Assembly: GCA_020725865.1 (NCBI GenBank)
Contig: DYEC01000020.1
Span: 1-64,000 of the forward strand
Direction: 5' to 3'
From: Anaerolinea sp.
Lineage (GTDB): Bacteria; Chloroflexota; Anaerolineae; Anaerolineales; Anaerolineaceae
Length of the DNA stretch: 64,000 bases
Shown here: piece after piece, positions 44,993-52,950 of the stretch
Layout of the letters: every line of letters starts with the position of its first letter
Position numbering within the stretch: the stretch's first letter is position 1
Notes under the pieces: generated by a model
Database searches by the model: none
What the model was told of the DNA's origin: nothing
Seen by the model: the letters and a program-made list of their open reading frames with translations, nothing else
Translations under genes and position numbers: made by a program

Positions 44993-47857
44993 ATGGATGA
45001 CTGGCAGAAATTGCTCTCCGAGCTGGCGAAAAAAATGACCCCGCCGCTGGCGTACGCGGTGATAGTGATCATTGTGCTGGGACTGCTGGGCGAGCGCATC
45101 CCGGCGCAGTATGTCACGCTGGTGTATCTTCTCAGCCTTGGGGTGGCTGTGCTGTGGGCTTTGATTGAGATTGCACTATTAATCAGGAAAGGCCGTCTGG
45201 AAACACCCGCGGAGAAACCGACTGATTCCCAATTCACCCAACCTCAAGAGCCGTCCAAAGCGCCGAAAGAAGATCCGCGCACAGCGTATCTGCAGGTGAT
45301 TATTGAGAAGTGTAGAAGTTTGCGGCTGGTAGGTATTGACCCGCAGGCGGCCGACCCCCTGCGCGGCGGCTTGACACTTGAGTCGGTATATACACAATTG
45401 GATACCACCACCCTGGTTGAACTTGGTGAAGAGAAAGCAGTCATTGAAAAACAGGAAAGAATTCCTGACTGGCTGTTTTATTTGGAAAAAAGACGACACC
45501 CGCTTGGCGCATTGGAGGCACTTTCCGGGGCGGATAGCCGCCGTATGGTTCTGCTGGGACAGCCCGGTACCGGCAAGTCCACTTTTGTGCGTTACCTGGC
45601 GTTGCGCATGGCGCAGGCGGAAATGGACCGTTCGCGCAGTGTGCAGGATTTACTGCCCGGCTGGCAGGGAGGCGCTGTGTTGCCGGTGCTGATCTCGCTG
45701 GGATGGCTGGCGGAAACCATTCCGGCTGACTGCAAGCAAGGCAGAGCCCGTTTAATAGAAGCATATCTTATTGAATCCTTGCAGATGGATGAACGAACAG
45801 CGCCGTTTGCCGGCTGCATTCTTGACGAACTGAAGCGATCTGGCGGTCTGGTGCTTTTTGACGGGCTGGATGAGGTGGCTGACCTGAAACTGCGACCAAT
45901 TGTGGTGCAGGCGATTGAAGATTTTGTACAGAGTTACGGAAAACATCCTGCCAGCCGCTTTCTTGTTACCTGTCGTACGTATTCTTATACTCATGACCCG
46001 AAATGGCAATTGACGGGCTGGGAGACCCATGAGCTGGCGCTGTTAGATGATAAAAAAATCCGTTTCTTTATCAATGCATGGCACGATGCACATATCGGTA
46101 TTGACAAGGGCCGTGAGCAAGATTATGAGCGTAAGCGCAAGAGCATGCTGGCAGCCCTTCAGCCGAACGACCGGCGCCGGCTCGACGAAATTGCACCTTT
46201 TCCCATCCTGTTGACCATGATGGCAATGGTGCATACGCATTACGGCGAATTGCCGGATACGCGCGCCGAGGTGTATGAGCGCTGCGTAGATTTGTTGCTG
46301 GTGCGCTGGGAACTGGAGCGCCCGATTGTCGGCCAACCTAATCAAACCCGTAAACGAACCATCATTGATGAACTGGGCATTCCAAGAGTAGTGCTCGACC
46401 GCGCGCTTTGGGAAGTGGCTTACAAAGCGCATCAAGGCCGCCCGGCGGAAGACGAAGGCGAGCGCAGGGCAGCCTTGGTCACCGAAGATTTGCTCTGTGG
46501 TGTGCTTCAGGCACATTTTCAAGACCTCGATAAAGTCAAAATATTTCTGGAATACTGTCAGAGTTCCAACGGTTTGTTGATGCTGCAGGGCAGTGTAATG
46601 CCGCCTGATGCTCCTCCGGGGGCACCGCCCCGGCGTATCTATGCTTTTCCGCACCCGACCTTTGAGGAATATCTGGCGGCGCGTTACCTGATCCGCCCGA
46701 ATTTTGGCAAGACCGTGCGCGATATGGCGCGTAGTAGCGACCGCTGGCGGGAGGTGATTCTTTTACTGGGAGAGACGCTTTGCTTTTTCCAGAAGGATCA
46801 AGAACGTATGGAAAGTTTGCTGGACAAGCTGGCGCCGCAAGATGCGCCCTCAACATCCCACGACCCAGACTGGCGTCCTATCTGGTATGCCGGAGATTTG
46901 CTGACGCTCTACCGGCGTGCCTTTCCAGGCGAACCTGCATCCAGCGATGAGCGCATTCGCAGGCTTTTATATGAATTGGTGGTTCGGGTCGCGCTCTCGC
47001 CACGTGAGCGCGCTTCCGCCGCGGATGCGCTGGATGAGCTCGGCTACCTGCCGGAAGACCTCTACGATTTCATCGCCATCCCGAGTGATGAAGCGCCGGC
47101 GTTCTTCATTGCCAAATACCCGGTGACCAACCTGCAGTACGAGCGTTTCCTCAAATCCGGGCGGTTTGCCGAACGGCAGTGGTGGGTGAATTTCCCAATG
47201 TTCGATGAGAAGAGCCGGCGGATGAGGGGCAAAAGCTGGGGCAGTCAGGGCTGGGAGTGGCTGCAGACGGCGCTCAAGGATGAAGACAACCCGGTGCGGG
47301 ACGGTGTACTGTACCCGCGCGACTGGGACGATCCGCGCTTCGGCATCGCCCGCAAGACGGCGCCGGTGGTGGGCATCACGTGGTACGAGGCGAATGCCTA
47401 CTGCAGGTGGCTGGCGCAGGAGCGCGGACTGCCCGAATGGGGCTCGCTGGGGCGGCTGAACCGCGGCGGGGGAACTCTGGAGATCCGCCTGCCGGCCGAA
47501 GCGGAGTGGGCGGAGGCGGCGGGGGGTGAAGCGAATGACCGCTTTGCCTGGGGCGTGCTGAAAGACCCAAAAGAGGAAATCGTCCGCTATGCCAACACAG
47601 CGGAAAGCGGGCTCGTGCGGACGACGCCGGTGTGGATGTACCCGCAGGGTGCCAGCCCGCGCCGGGTGATGGACCTGAGCGGGAACGTGTGGGAGTGGCA
47701 GGCGAACTTTTATGATAAAGATCATGACATGTTGAGCTTGCGCGGCGGTTCGTGGAGCGGCAATTGGAGCAGCGCGCGCGTGGCGAACCGCGACTTCAAT
47801 CCCCCGTCCAGCTACTGGCTCATCGGCGGCTTCCGCCCCGTTGCCCGCCCGGTTTAA
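44993..47857 (+). CDS. DGR target: membrane-anchored NACHT/STAND-like NTPase with C-terminal FGE/C-type-lectin variable domain
   Basis: The 954-residue protein has two N-terminal membrane helices (about 18-35 and 42-65), a linker, then a P-loop NTPase: Walker A LLGQPGTGKSTFV (187-199), Walker B GGLVLFDGLDEVAD (284-297), sensor-like SRFLVTCRTYSY (321-332). A helical region follows (to about 690). The C-terminal third is a formylglycine-generating-enzyme-type (SUMF1) fold: FFIAKYPVTNLQYERFLKSG, VVGITWYEANAYCRWLAQ, RLPAEAEWAEAAGG, VMDLSGNVWEWQ, LRGGSW, and GFRPVARPV. The last 40 residues are the variable repeat. DGR targets commonly use this C-type-lectin-like fold to present variable residues. 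I infer a signal-sensing or defence NTPase whose ligand-binding face is diversified. ATG follows GCAGGAGCGGGCT. Confidence 0.93.
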   Translation: MDDWQKLLSELAKKMTPPLAYAVIVIIVLGLLGERIPAQYVTLVYLLSLGVAVLWALIEIALLIRKGRLETPAEKPTDSQFTQPQEPSKAPKEDPRTAYLQVIIEKCRSLRLVGIDPQAADPLRGGLTLESVYTQLDTTTLVELGEEKAVIEKQERIPDWLFYLEKRRHPLGALEALSGADSRRMVLLGQPGTGKSTFVRYLALRMAQAEMDRSRSVQDLLPGWQGGAVLPVLISLGWLAETIPADCKQGRARLIEAYLIESLQMDERTAPFAGCILDELKRSGGLVLFDGLDEVADLKLRPIVVQAIEDFVQSYGKHPASRFLVTCRTYSYTHDPKWQLTGWETHELALLDDKKIRFFINAWHDAHIGIDKGREQDYERKRKSMLAALQPNDRRRLDEIAPFPILLTMMAMVHTHYGELPDTRAEVYERCVDLLLVRWELERPIVGQPNQTRKRTIIDELGIPRVVLDRALWEVAYKAHQGRPAEDEGERRAALVTEDLLCGVLQAHFQDLDKVKIFLEYCQSSNGLLMLQGSVMPPDAPPGAPPRRIYAFPHPTFEEYLAARYLIRPNFGKTVRDMARSSDRWREVILLLGETLCFFQKDQERMESLLDKLAPQDAPSTSHDPDWRPIWYAGDLLTLYRRAFPGEPASSDERIRRLLYELVVRVALSPRERASAADALDELGYLPEDLYDFIAIPSDEAPAFFIAKYPVTNLQYERFLKSGRFAERQWWVNFPMFDEKSRRMRGKSWGSQGWEWLQTALKDEDNPVRDGVLYPRDWDDPRFGIARKTAPVVGITWYEANAYCRWLAQERGLPEWGSLGRLNRGGGTLEIRLPAEAEWAEAAGGEANDRFAWGVLKDPKEEIVRYANTAESGLVRTTPVWMYPQGASPRRVMDLSGNVWEWQANFYDKDHDMLSLRGGSWSGNWSSARVANRDFNPPSSYWLIGGFRPVARPV
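47736..47855 (+). repeat. DGR variable repeat (VR), 3' end of the target gene
   Basis: The 120-nt segment encodes residues about 915-954 of the target and aligns with TR at a constant offset of 1640 nt. The variable codons correspond to AAC or AAT (Asn) codons of TR: for example TR would read GSWNNNWNNARVANR where VR reads GSWSGNWSSARVANR. The A-free block CGGCTTCCGCCCCGTTGCCC near its 3' end is identical in both copies and fits the role of the initiation-of-mutagenic-homing sequence. Confidence 0.96.
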
Positions 47858-47873
47858 GCTTTTGTTTTCTGTG

Positions 47874-47904
47874 CAAGCCCCCGCAGCGCAGCGGAGGGGG
47901 CTTG
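47874..47904 (+). promoter_or_regulatory. Inverted repeat just downstream of VR (homing hairpin or terminator)
   Basis: CAAGCCCCC and GGGGGCTTG form a perfect 9 bp stem 16 nt after the target stop codon, followed by TGTTTTCTG. In studied DGRs a hairpin/cruciform shortly after VR assists target recognition; it also looks like a terminator. Confidence 0.75.
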
Positions 47905-47961
47905 TGTTTTCTGCGTTCTGCCGGCTTAAAATTTTTTTAAAAGCCTTTTAAGGAGTGAATA

Positions 47962-49047
47962 TTGAAAACCTATCGCAATCTCTACCCGCAGGTCTATGAC
48001 TTCGAGAACCTCTATCTGGCGTACCGCCGGGCACGCAAGGGCAAACGCGGCAAAGCCGAGGTGGCGGCTTTTGAGCGCAGTTATGAGGAAGAGTTGTTTA
48101 TCCTGCAAAACGAACTGCTCCGCCGGACCTACACTCCGGGCGAATACCGCAGTTTTTACATCCATGAACCGAAACGCCGGCTGATCTCCGCTGCCCCGTT
48201 CCGCGACCGGGTGGTGCACCATGCGCTGTGTCAGGTCATTGAGCCGATCTGGGAGCGGCGCTTTATATTCGACAGTTACGCCAACCGGCTGGGCAAAGGC
48301 ACGCACCGCGCCCTCGACCGCGCCGTGCAGTACGCCCGCCGCTACCGCTACTTTCTGCAGTGCGACCTGCGCCAGTTCTTTCCCTCCATAGACCATGCTA
48401 TCCTGAAGGCTGAATTGGAGCGGTTGATTGCCGATGAAGATGTGCTCTGGCTGTGTGAGGTCATCCTGCACAGCGGGGCGGGCGTGCTCAGCGAAGAGTA
48501 TGAAATGGTCTGGTTCCCCGGCGATAACCTGCTGGCGGCGGCGCGTCCGCGCGGACTGCCGATTGGTAATCTGACCAGTCAGTTCTGGGCGAATGTGTAT
48601 CTCAACCCGTTCGATCACTTCATCAAGCGCGAGCTGAAGTGCGCGGCGTATCTGCGTTACGTGGATGACTTTCTGCTGTTTGGCAATGACGTGCGGCAGT
48701 TGTATGACTGGCGCACGGCAATTATTGAAAGGCTGGCTGTATTGCGGCTGACCCTGCACGCCGAAAGCGCGCAGGTGTTCCCGGTGCGGACCGGCATACC
48801 GTTTCTGGGTTTCCGCCTGTATCCGACTCACCGGCGGGTCAAGGCGCGCAAGGTAATTGCCTTTCGGCGCAGGTTGAAATCCATGCTCAAGAAACCCGTC
48901 CCTTATGAAAAATTGACCGCCAGCATCCGAGGCTGGATCAACCACGTCCGCTATGCGGATAGCTGGGGATTGCGCCGCAGGATGCTGGGCTTTCGTATCC
49001 CGCAGGAGGCGCATGGAAGAGTCACCGCTGTTTGTCCGCACGCATGA
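47962..49047 (+). CDS. DGR-type reverse transcriptase
   Basis: The 361-residue RT starts at TTG 47962, with AGGAG 7 nt upstream. Fingers/palm motifs are RRLISAAPFRDRVVHHALC, the first catalytic Asp (135) in FLQCDLRQFFPSIDH, GLPIGNLTSQFWANVYLNP (199-217; the IG-x-x-x-SQ form typical of DGR RTs) and YLRYVDDFLLFGND with YVDD at 233-236. There is no maturase, endonuclease or RNase H domain, so group II intron and retroviral types are excluded. It would copy the TR RNA with errors at adenines. It overlaps the Avd gene by 35 nt. Confidence 0.96.
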   Translation: MKTYRNLYPQVYDFENLYLAYRRARKGKRGKAEVAAFERSYEEELFILQNELLRRTYTPGEYRSFYIHEPKRRLISAAPFRDRVVHHALCQVIEPIWERRFIFDSYANRLGKGTHRALDRAVQYARRYRYFLQCDLRQFFPSIDHAILKAELERLIADEDVLWLCEVILHSGAGVLSEEYEMVWFPGDNLLAAARPRGLPIGNLTSQFWANVYLNPFDHFIKRELKCAAYLRYVDDFLLFGNDVRQLYDWRTAIIERLAVLRLTLHAESAQVFPVRTGIPFLGFRLYPTHRRVKARKVIAFRRRLKSMLKKPVPYEKLTASIRGWINHVRYADSWGLRRRMLGFRIPQEAHGRVTAVCPHA

Positions 49048-49348
49048 TTTTCTGCTCTGGCTGCTGCCGCAGGTGCAGAAGTTTCCCCGCCCGTACCGCT
49101 TTACGCTCACCGAGCGCATTCAGCGCAAAGCGATGGATTTTCAGGATTTGATCGTCTCGGCGGGCAAAGCACAGGGCGGAGAACGCAAGGCTTTTCTCAT
49201 GCAGGCGGACACGGCGCTGGAGCAGTTGCGTTTCTGGCTGCGCTTTGGACGCGAGCTGGAACTGTTGACCGCTGGTCAGTATGAACATGCCGCCCGCATG
49301 CTGGTCGAGATGGGGAGGCTGTTAGGAGGCTGGATCAAACGAGCCTGA
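49013..49348 (+). CDS. avd: Avd-like four-helix-bundle DGR accessory protein
   Basis: ATG 49013 (MEESPLFVRTHDFLLWLLPQ) has AGGAGG 3 nt upstream; the frame could extend to 48953. The 111-residue basic protein consists of four amphipathic helices, with FPRPYRFTLTERIQRKAMDF and LEQLRFWLRFGRELELL as recognisable family segments (23S-rRNA-IVP / bAvd type). In the Bordetella phage DGR, Avd forms a pentamer that binds the RT and the TR RNA and is required for cDNA synthesis. The gene sits between RT and TR. Confidence 0.92.
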   Translation: MEESPLFVRTHDFLLWLLPQVQKFPRPYRFTLTERIQRKAMDFQDLIVSAGKAQGGERKAFLMQADTALEQLRFWLRFGRELELLTAGQYEHAARMLVEMGRLLGGWIKRA

Positions 49349-49375
49349 GGCTCGTGGATTGGGCGTCAACCGGGG

Positions 49376-49495
49376 GCTTGCGCGGCGGTTCATGGAACAA
49401 CAATTGGAACAACGCGCGCGTGGCGAACCGCAACAACAATCACCCGAACAACAACTGGAACAACAACGGCTTCCGCCCCGTTGCCCGCACGATTT
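49376..49495 (+). repeat. DGR template repeat (TR)
   Basis: The 120-nt non-coding repeat begins 27 nt after the Avd stop. It is rich in AAC triplets (I count 34 A), and 21 of the A positions differ in VR while no non-A position does. By outcome the changes are mostly A to G, with several A to T and A to C. Confidence 0.96.
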
Positions 49496-49661
49496 TGTTG
49501 ACTGCCGGCAGTTTGTCCGGTTGAGAGACCGGCTTCGAGGCAAAACTGGCTGGTTGCACGCCCGGTGAACTCTGCAATGCAGAGTGCCAAATATTGAATC
49601 GCCCTGCCCGTTTCGGTAAGCGCAGGCAGTCCTGTGAAGAGCATCCGGGCAGGTCTTTTTT
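49496..49661 (+). ncRNA. Structured 3' tail of the TR RNA with terminator
   Basis: Downstream of TR are successive hairpins: ACTGCCGGCAGT (49501-49512), CCGGT...ACCGG (49517-49532), CTCTGCAATGCAGAG (49570-49584) and a terminator whose outer stem CCTGCCCG/CGGGCAGG (49603-49610 / 49646-49653) runs into TCTTTTTT and encloses an inner CAGG/CCTG hairpin. The position corresponds to the spacer RNA that binds RT and Avd and primes cDNA in the Bordetella system. No ORF is supported in this 390-nt stretch between Avd and DoxX other than TR and this tail. Confidence 0.7.
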
Positions 49662-49738
49662 CTGAGTCAATGCCGTCTTGTCAGGCTGGGGATTCGGTGA
49701 TAAGATAAAAGATAATAATCCTACAAAGGAGGTAAAAA

Positions 49739-50338
49739 ATGTCCAATAAAAATCGAGTTGTCGAAATCACCGATCCCCCCTTTGTGCACAGCCTGTTCGG
49801 CAAGCCGTCGTGGGCGTGGCTTTGGCTGATCGTGCGCGTGTATGTGGGCTACACATGGCTGACCTCAGGGCTGGGCAAAATTGGCAACCCGGCATGGGTG
49901 CAGACGGGGGAAGCCCTGAAGGGCTTCTGGCAGCGTGCGGTGGTCATCCCGGAACCGCCTGCCCGTCCGGCGATTGCCTTTGACTGGTACCGGGCGTTCA
50001 TTCAGGCATTGCTGGACGGCGGGCATCATGTCTGGTTTGCCAAGCTGGTTGTGGCAGGTGAACTGCTGGTCGGCATTGCGCTGATTCTGGGCGCGTTTGT
50101 GGGCGTTGCCGCTTTCTTTGGCGGCTTCATGAACTGGAATTTCATGATGGCGGGCACTGCCAGCATCAACCCGGTTCTGTTCACGCTGTCCATTTTCCTC
50201 ATTCTGGCGTGGAAGACAGCCGGATGGTGGGGGCTGGACCGCTGGCTGCTGCCGGCGCTGGGCACGCCATGGCGTCCCGGGCGGGTATTCGCCGCGGCTG
50301 GCACTGCGCCCTCGGTTGCGGGCGGGGGTGCTGGCTGA
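49739..50338 (+). CDS. DoxX-family membrane protein
   Basis: The 199-residue protein has four or five membrane helices. Signatures are LWLIVRVYVGYTWLTSGLGK, AKLVVAGELLVGIALILGAF and GGFMNWNFMMAGTASINPVL, which fit the DoxX/DoxD family (thiosulfate:quinone oxidoreductase subunits and relatives). Most family members have no proven reaction. AAAGGAGGT precedes the ATG. It is separated from the DGR by the TR terminator. Confidence 0.85.
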   Translation: MSNKNRVVEITDPPFVHSLFGKPSWAWLWLIVRVYVGYTWLTSGLGKIGNPAWVQTGEALKGFWQRAVVIPEPPARPAIAFDWYRAFIQALLDGGHHVWFAKLVVAGELLVGIALILGAFVGVAAFFGGFMNWNFMMAGTASINPVLFTLSIFLILAWKTAGWWGLDRWLLPALGTPWRPGRVFAAAGTAPSVAGGGAG

Positions 50339-50382
50339 AGTTTTGATTTTTTGCTCTGTGGGGGTGCTTTCTGCACCTTGTT

Positions 50383-51636
50383 TTATTTGCCCCCGCCTCT
50401 GGGGCTGGGAGCGTACGGAATTTCAAAGCTGAAGTTACTGCCTTTGCCCTCTACGCTTTCGACCCAGATTCTGCCGCCATGCAGTTCAACCATTTCTTTG
50501 GCAATGGACAGCCCCAGCCCCATGCCGCCGTGCCGGCGGGTGAGGTGTTTTTCTACCTGATAAAAGCGCTGGAAGACCTTTTCCCGCTCGCCTGCCGGAA
50601 TGCCGATGCCGTTATCCATTACCGAGACGCGCACATACTGAGGCAATTCTTCGATTTTGACCAGTACCTGCCCGCCGGGGTCGGTATAGGTAATGGCGTT
50701 GTTCAGCAGATTTTCCAGCACCGTGCGGATTTTCTGCCTGTCGCATTCGATGAGCAAATCGGTGCGGCACGGTCGCAGGGCGATCCGTATTCCCTTTTCC
50801 GATGCCGGAAAACCAAAGGATTCGATTACCTGCCGTGCCAGCTCGGCGGGGGCAACGCGCTCATACTGCACCTGATGCAGTCCCCGTTCAAGCGCCTCGA
50901 CAGTGGAAAACTGTTCGATGATGCCGCGCAATTGCAGGGCGCTGTTCAGGATGCTTTCGGCGCTCTGGCGCTGTTCGGGAGGCAGGCTCTCTTGCAGCAG
51001 TGCCGCCTGCCCCAGAATCACCCCCAGCGGCGTGCGTAACTCGTGAAAGGCAACCGCGACGAAGTTGGTTTTCATCTGTTCGGCTTCCTGCACTGCCTGC
51101 TGTGCTTTCTCCGCTTCGTCCTGCAGCCGCCAGCCTTCGATGGCGATTGCCGCCAGCGCCGCCAGAATCTCAACCACTTTGACATCCTCGGCGGTGTAAT
51201 CGGCGTCGTTTTGTTTGTTCACCGCTTCCAGAACGCCGATCGTCCGGTCTCGCACGATCATCGGCACCGCCAGCAGGGTGCGCGTTTCGGCGCTCAGTTC
51301 ACGATCCACGACACGGTAAATTGGGTCATCGGCGCGGCGCTGTCTGCCCAGCACCATCGGCTTGCGGTTGCGGAAAACCCAGCCCGCCACACTGCGCTCA
51401 AGCGGAACGCTGATCAGTTTGACCGATTTCATCAGGTGCAGGGGGATGGCACGGAAACGCAGTGAGCGCGTCCCCTGTTCGTAAATGAGGATCGAACTGC
51501 TTTCACTGCCGGTCAGTGCTGAAGCTGTCTGAATAATAGATTGCAGGATGGGGTCCAGTTCCTGATGTTCGCTGATTTTGCGGCATAAAGCGAGCAAATG
51601 CTCCAGCCAGTTCAGGTGGTCAGTCGGGTTATTCAT
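50383..51636 (-). CDS. GAF-domain sensor histidine kinase
   Basis: ATG 51636 (MNNPTDHLNW) has AAGGG 8 nt upstream; the frame extends to 51717. The about 417-residue cytoplasmic kinase has a GAF domain (about 25-165; TRTLLAVPMIVRDRTIGVLE), a short coiled coil, an H box FHELRTPLGVILGQAALLQE with phospho-His, an N box LENLLNNAITYT, and G boxes VMDNGIGIP and GGMGLGLSIAKEM. No membrane segment, so it senses an internal signal. No adjacent response regulator. Confidence 0.9.
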   Translation of the reverse strand: MNNPTDHLNWLEHLLALCRKISEHQELDPILQSIIQTASALTGSESSSILIYEQGTRSLRFRAIPLHLMKSVKLISVPLERSVAGWVFRNRKPMVLGRQRRADDPIYRVVDRELSAETRTLLAVPMIVRDRTIGVLEAVNKQNDADYTAEDVKVVEILAALAAIAIEGWRLQDEAEKAQQAVQEAEQMKTNFVAVAFHELRTPLGVILGQAALLQESLPPEQRQSAESILNSALQLRGIIEQFSTVEALERGLHQVQYERVAPAELARQVIESFGFPASEKGIRIALRPCRTDLLIECDRQKIRTVLENLLNNAITYTDPGGQVLVKIEELPQYVRVSVMDNGIGIPAGEREKVFQRFYQVEKHLTRRHGGMGLGLSIAKEMVELHGGRIWVESVEGKGSNFSFEIPYAPSPRGGGK

Positions 51637-51718
51637 GTTTTTGCCCTTCTGAAAAGGATTATACTGCGCTTTGTAAAACCCTGGGCATCGGGTAAAATAC
51701 TTTCTGGCAGGTGCCATT

Positions 51719-52942
51719 TTGCCGGATGAAATGAGATTGGATATGAAACGATCTATCGCTTTTCGCTTTGCTCACTTGATGACCGCTGTTTTTTTGTTAT
51801 TCCTTGCCGCGTGCATTGCCCCGGCGGGTGATGTGCCGGATGCGACCGCTGTTTTTCAGAGCGCACTGCTGACCGCCACCCATGCCATGCAGCCGCCGGC
51901 GGCAACGTTCACCCCTGCGCCGCCGGCCGAAACCCCCGTTCCCATCTCCACGGCAACGGAGACACCTGATCCCAACCGTACCCCGCCGGCACTGCCGGGA
52001 ATATTTGTCTCTGACCTGCTCAACCCGCTGGATGTGCCGCGCAGTTATATTCAGGACACCTGCCGGTATCTCAAGATGCGCTGGGACCCGAACAACAGCG
52101 CACCCGGCACGGTGGTCATGCCGATTATGTTCCACTCGATCACCGACGGCGAGGTGATCTATGCCGATCAGATCAGCGTAACGCAGTTCAACCAGATCAT
52201 GCACGATCTGCAGCAACAGGGCTTTGAGGCGATCACCGTCCAGCAGTTGGCGGATTTTCTGGAACGCAATGCCAAAATTCCCCGGCGCTCGGTGCTTTTG
52301 ATTGTGGATGACCGCAAGCGCTCTGCCTATTTCGAAACGCATTTCAAGCCGTATTTCGACTCGTGGGGCTGGAAGGTGACCAATGCCTGGATCAGTGCGC
52401 CGGATACCAGCGAAAACCTGTGGCAGGAAAATCAGGCGGTGGAGGCGGCGGGGTATGTGGATCATCAGGCGCACGGCGTCATTCACAATGTGCCGATACA
52501 GGAAAACTCGCCGGAGGACTATATCCGCAGTGAGATTTTCGGCGCCGCTGAAGCCATCCAACAGCGTTTTGGCAAACGTCCGATTGCTTATATCTGGCCC
52601 GGAGGCGGGTTTTCCAAACGCGGTGTTGAGGTTGCCCGCGAAGCCGGCTACCGGCTGGGATTCACCATTAACCCGCGCGGTCCGTTGATGTTTAACTGGA
52701 TTCCGCTCAGCGATGTTGCCGATCCGGCGCGCCCTTCGTTCATGCCCGAAGCCGCTATTGGCGACCCGCTGATGGTGTTGCCGCGCTACTGGGATACCGA
52801 TGCCACCCTGCACATTGACACCGTGCGGCAGATCAGCAAAGCCGCCGCTGCCCATGCCAAAGAAAACAAGGCGGTTGAACTGGAATACTATGATATTGTT
52901 TGCAAGCCTGTGACCGGCGAAATTCCCACCCTAGTGCCGTAA
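51719..52942 (+). CDS. Lipoprotein polysaccharide deacetylase
   Basis: The start may be TTG 51719 (GCAGGTG 6 nt upstream) or ATG 51743 (MKRSIAFRFAHL). A lipobox LFLAAC and a Thr/Pro stalk follow. The NodB-type domain shows VMPIMFHSITDGEVIYADQI, VLLIVDDRKRSAYFETHFKP with the metal/catalytic Asp pair, YVDHQAHGVIHN with the HxxxH metal ligands, and YIWPGGGFSKRGVEVAREAG. Relatives de-N-acetylate peptidoglycan or exopolysaccharide outside the cell. Diverges from the histidine kinase. Confidence 0.82.
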   Translation: MPDEMRLDMKRSIAFRFAHLMTAVFLLFLAACIAPAGDVPDATAVFQSALLTATHAMQPPAATFTPAPPAETPVPISTATETPDPNRTPPALPGIFVSDLLNPLDVPRSYIQDTCRYLKMRWDPNNSAPGTVVMPIMFHSITDGEVIYADQISVTQFNQIMHDLQQQGFEAITVQQLADFLERNAKIPRRSVLLIVDDRKRSAYFETHFKPYFDSWGWKVTNAWISAPDTSENLWQENQAVEAAGYVDHQAHGVIHNVPIQENSPEDYIRSEIFGAAEAIQQRFGKRPIAYIWPGGGFSKRGVEVAREAGYRLGFTINPRGPLMFNWIPLSDVADPARPSFMPEAAIGDPLMVLPRYWDTDATLHIDTVRQISKAAAAHAKENKAVELEYYDIVCKPVTGEIPTLVP

Positions 52943-52950
52943 TTTTCTCT

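Larger units (their letters stand above)
44993..49661 (+). other. Complete diversity-generating retroelement (DGR): target-VR, RT, Avd, TR, RNA tail
   Basis: On one strand lie a target gene ending in a variable repeat, a post-VR hairpin, a DGR-type reverse transcriptase, an Avd-like protein, the template repeat and a hairpin-rich tail closed by a terminator. VR and TR match over 120 nt without gaps, and all 21 mismatches I count fall on TR adenines. The order differs from the Bordetella phage prototype (avd-TR-RT), since here TR is last. Known DGRs copy TR RNA into cDNA with errors at A and paste it over VR. Confidence 0.96.

Noticed and set aside
47962-49047. Reverse transcriptase as part of a group II intron or retron
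   Set aside because: No maturase or endonuclease domain, no intron domain V-like RNA and no retron msr/msd pattern; the IG-x-x-x-SQ motif and the VR/TR pair point to a DGR.
47926-49119. Long open frame on the minus strand (397 codons) opposite the RT gene
   Set aside because: It is antisense to a gene with clear RT motifs, has no recognisable domain, and arises from GC-rich codon use.
49360-49568. Short + strand ORF across TR (Gln/Pro-rich)
   Set aside because: It lies in a frame other than the one matching the target protein and coincides with TR and its tail, which act as RNA.
51797-52855. 352-codon minus-strand frame opposite the deacetylase
   Set aside because: Shadow of a gene with a lipobox and NodB motifs on the other strand; arginine/histidine-rich nonsense composition.
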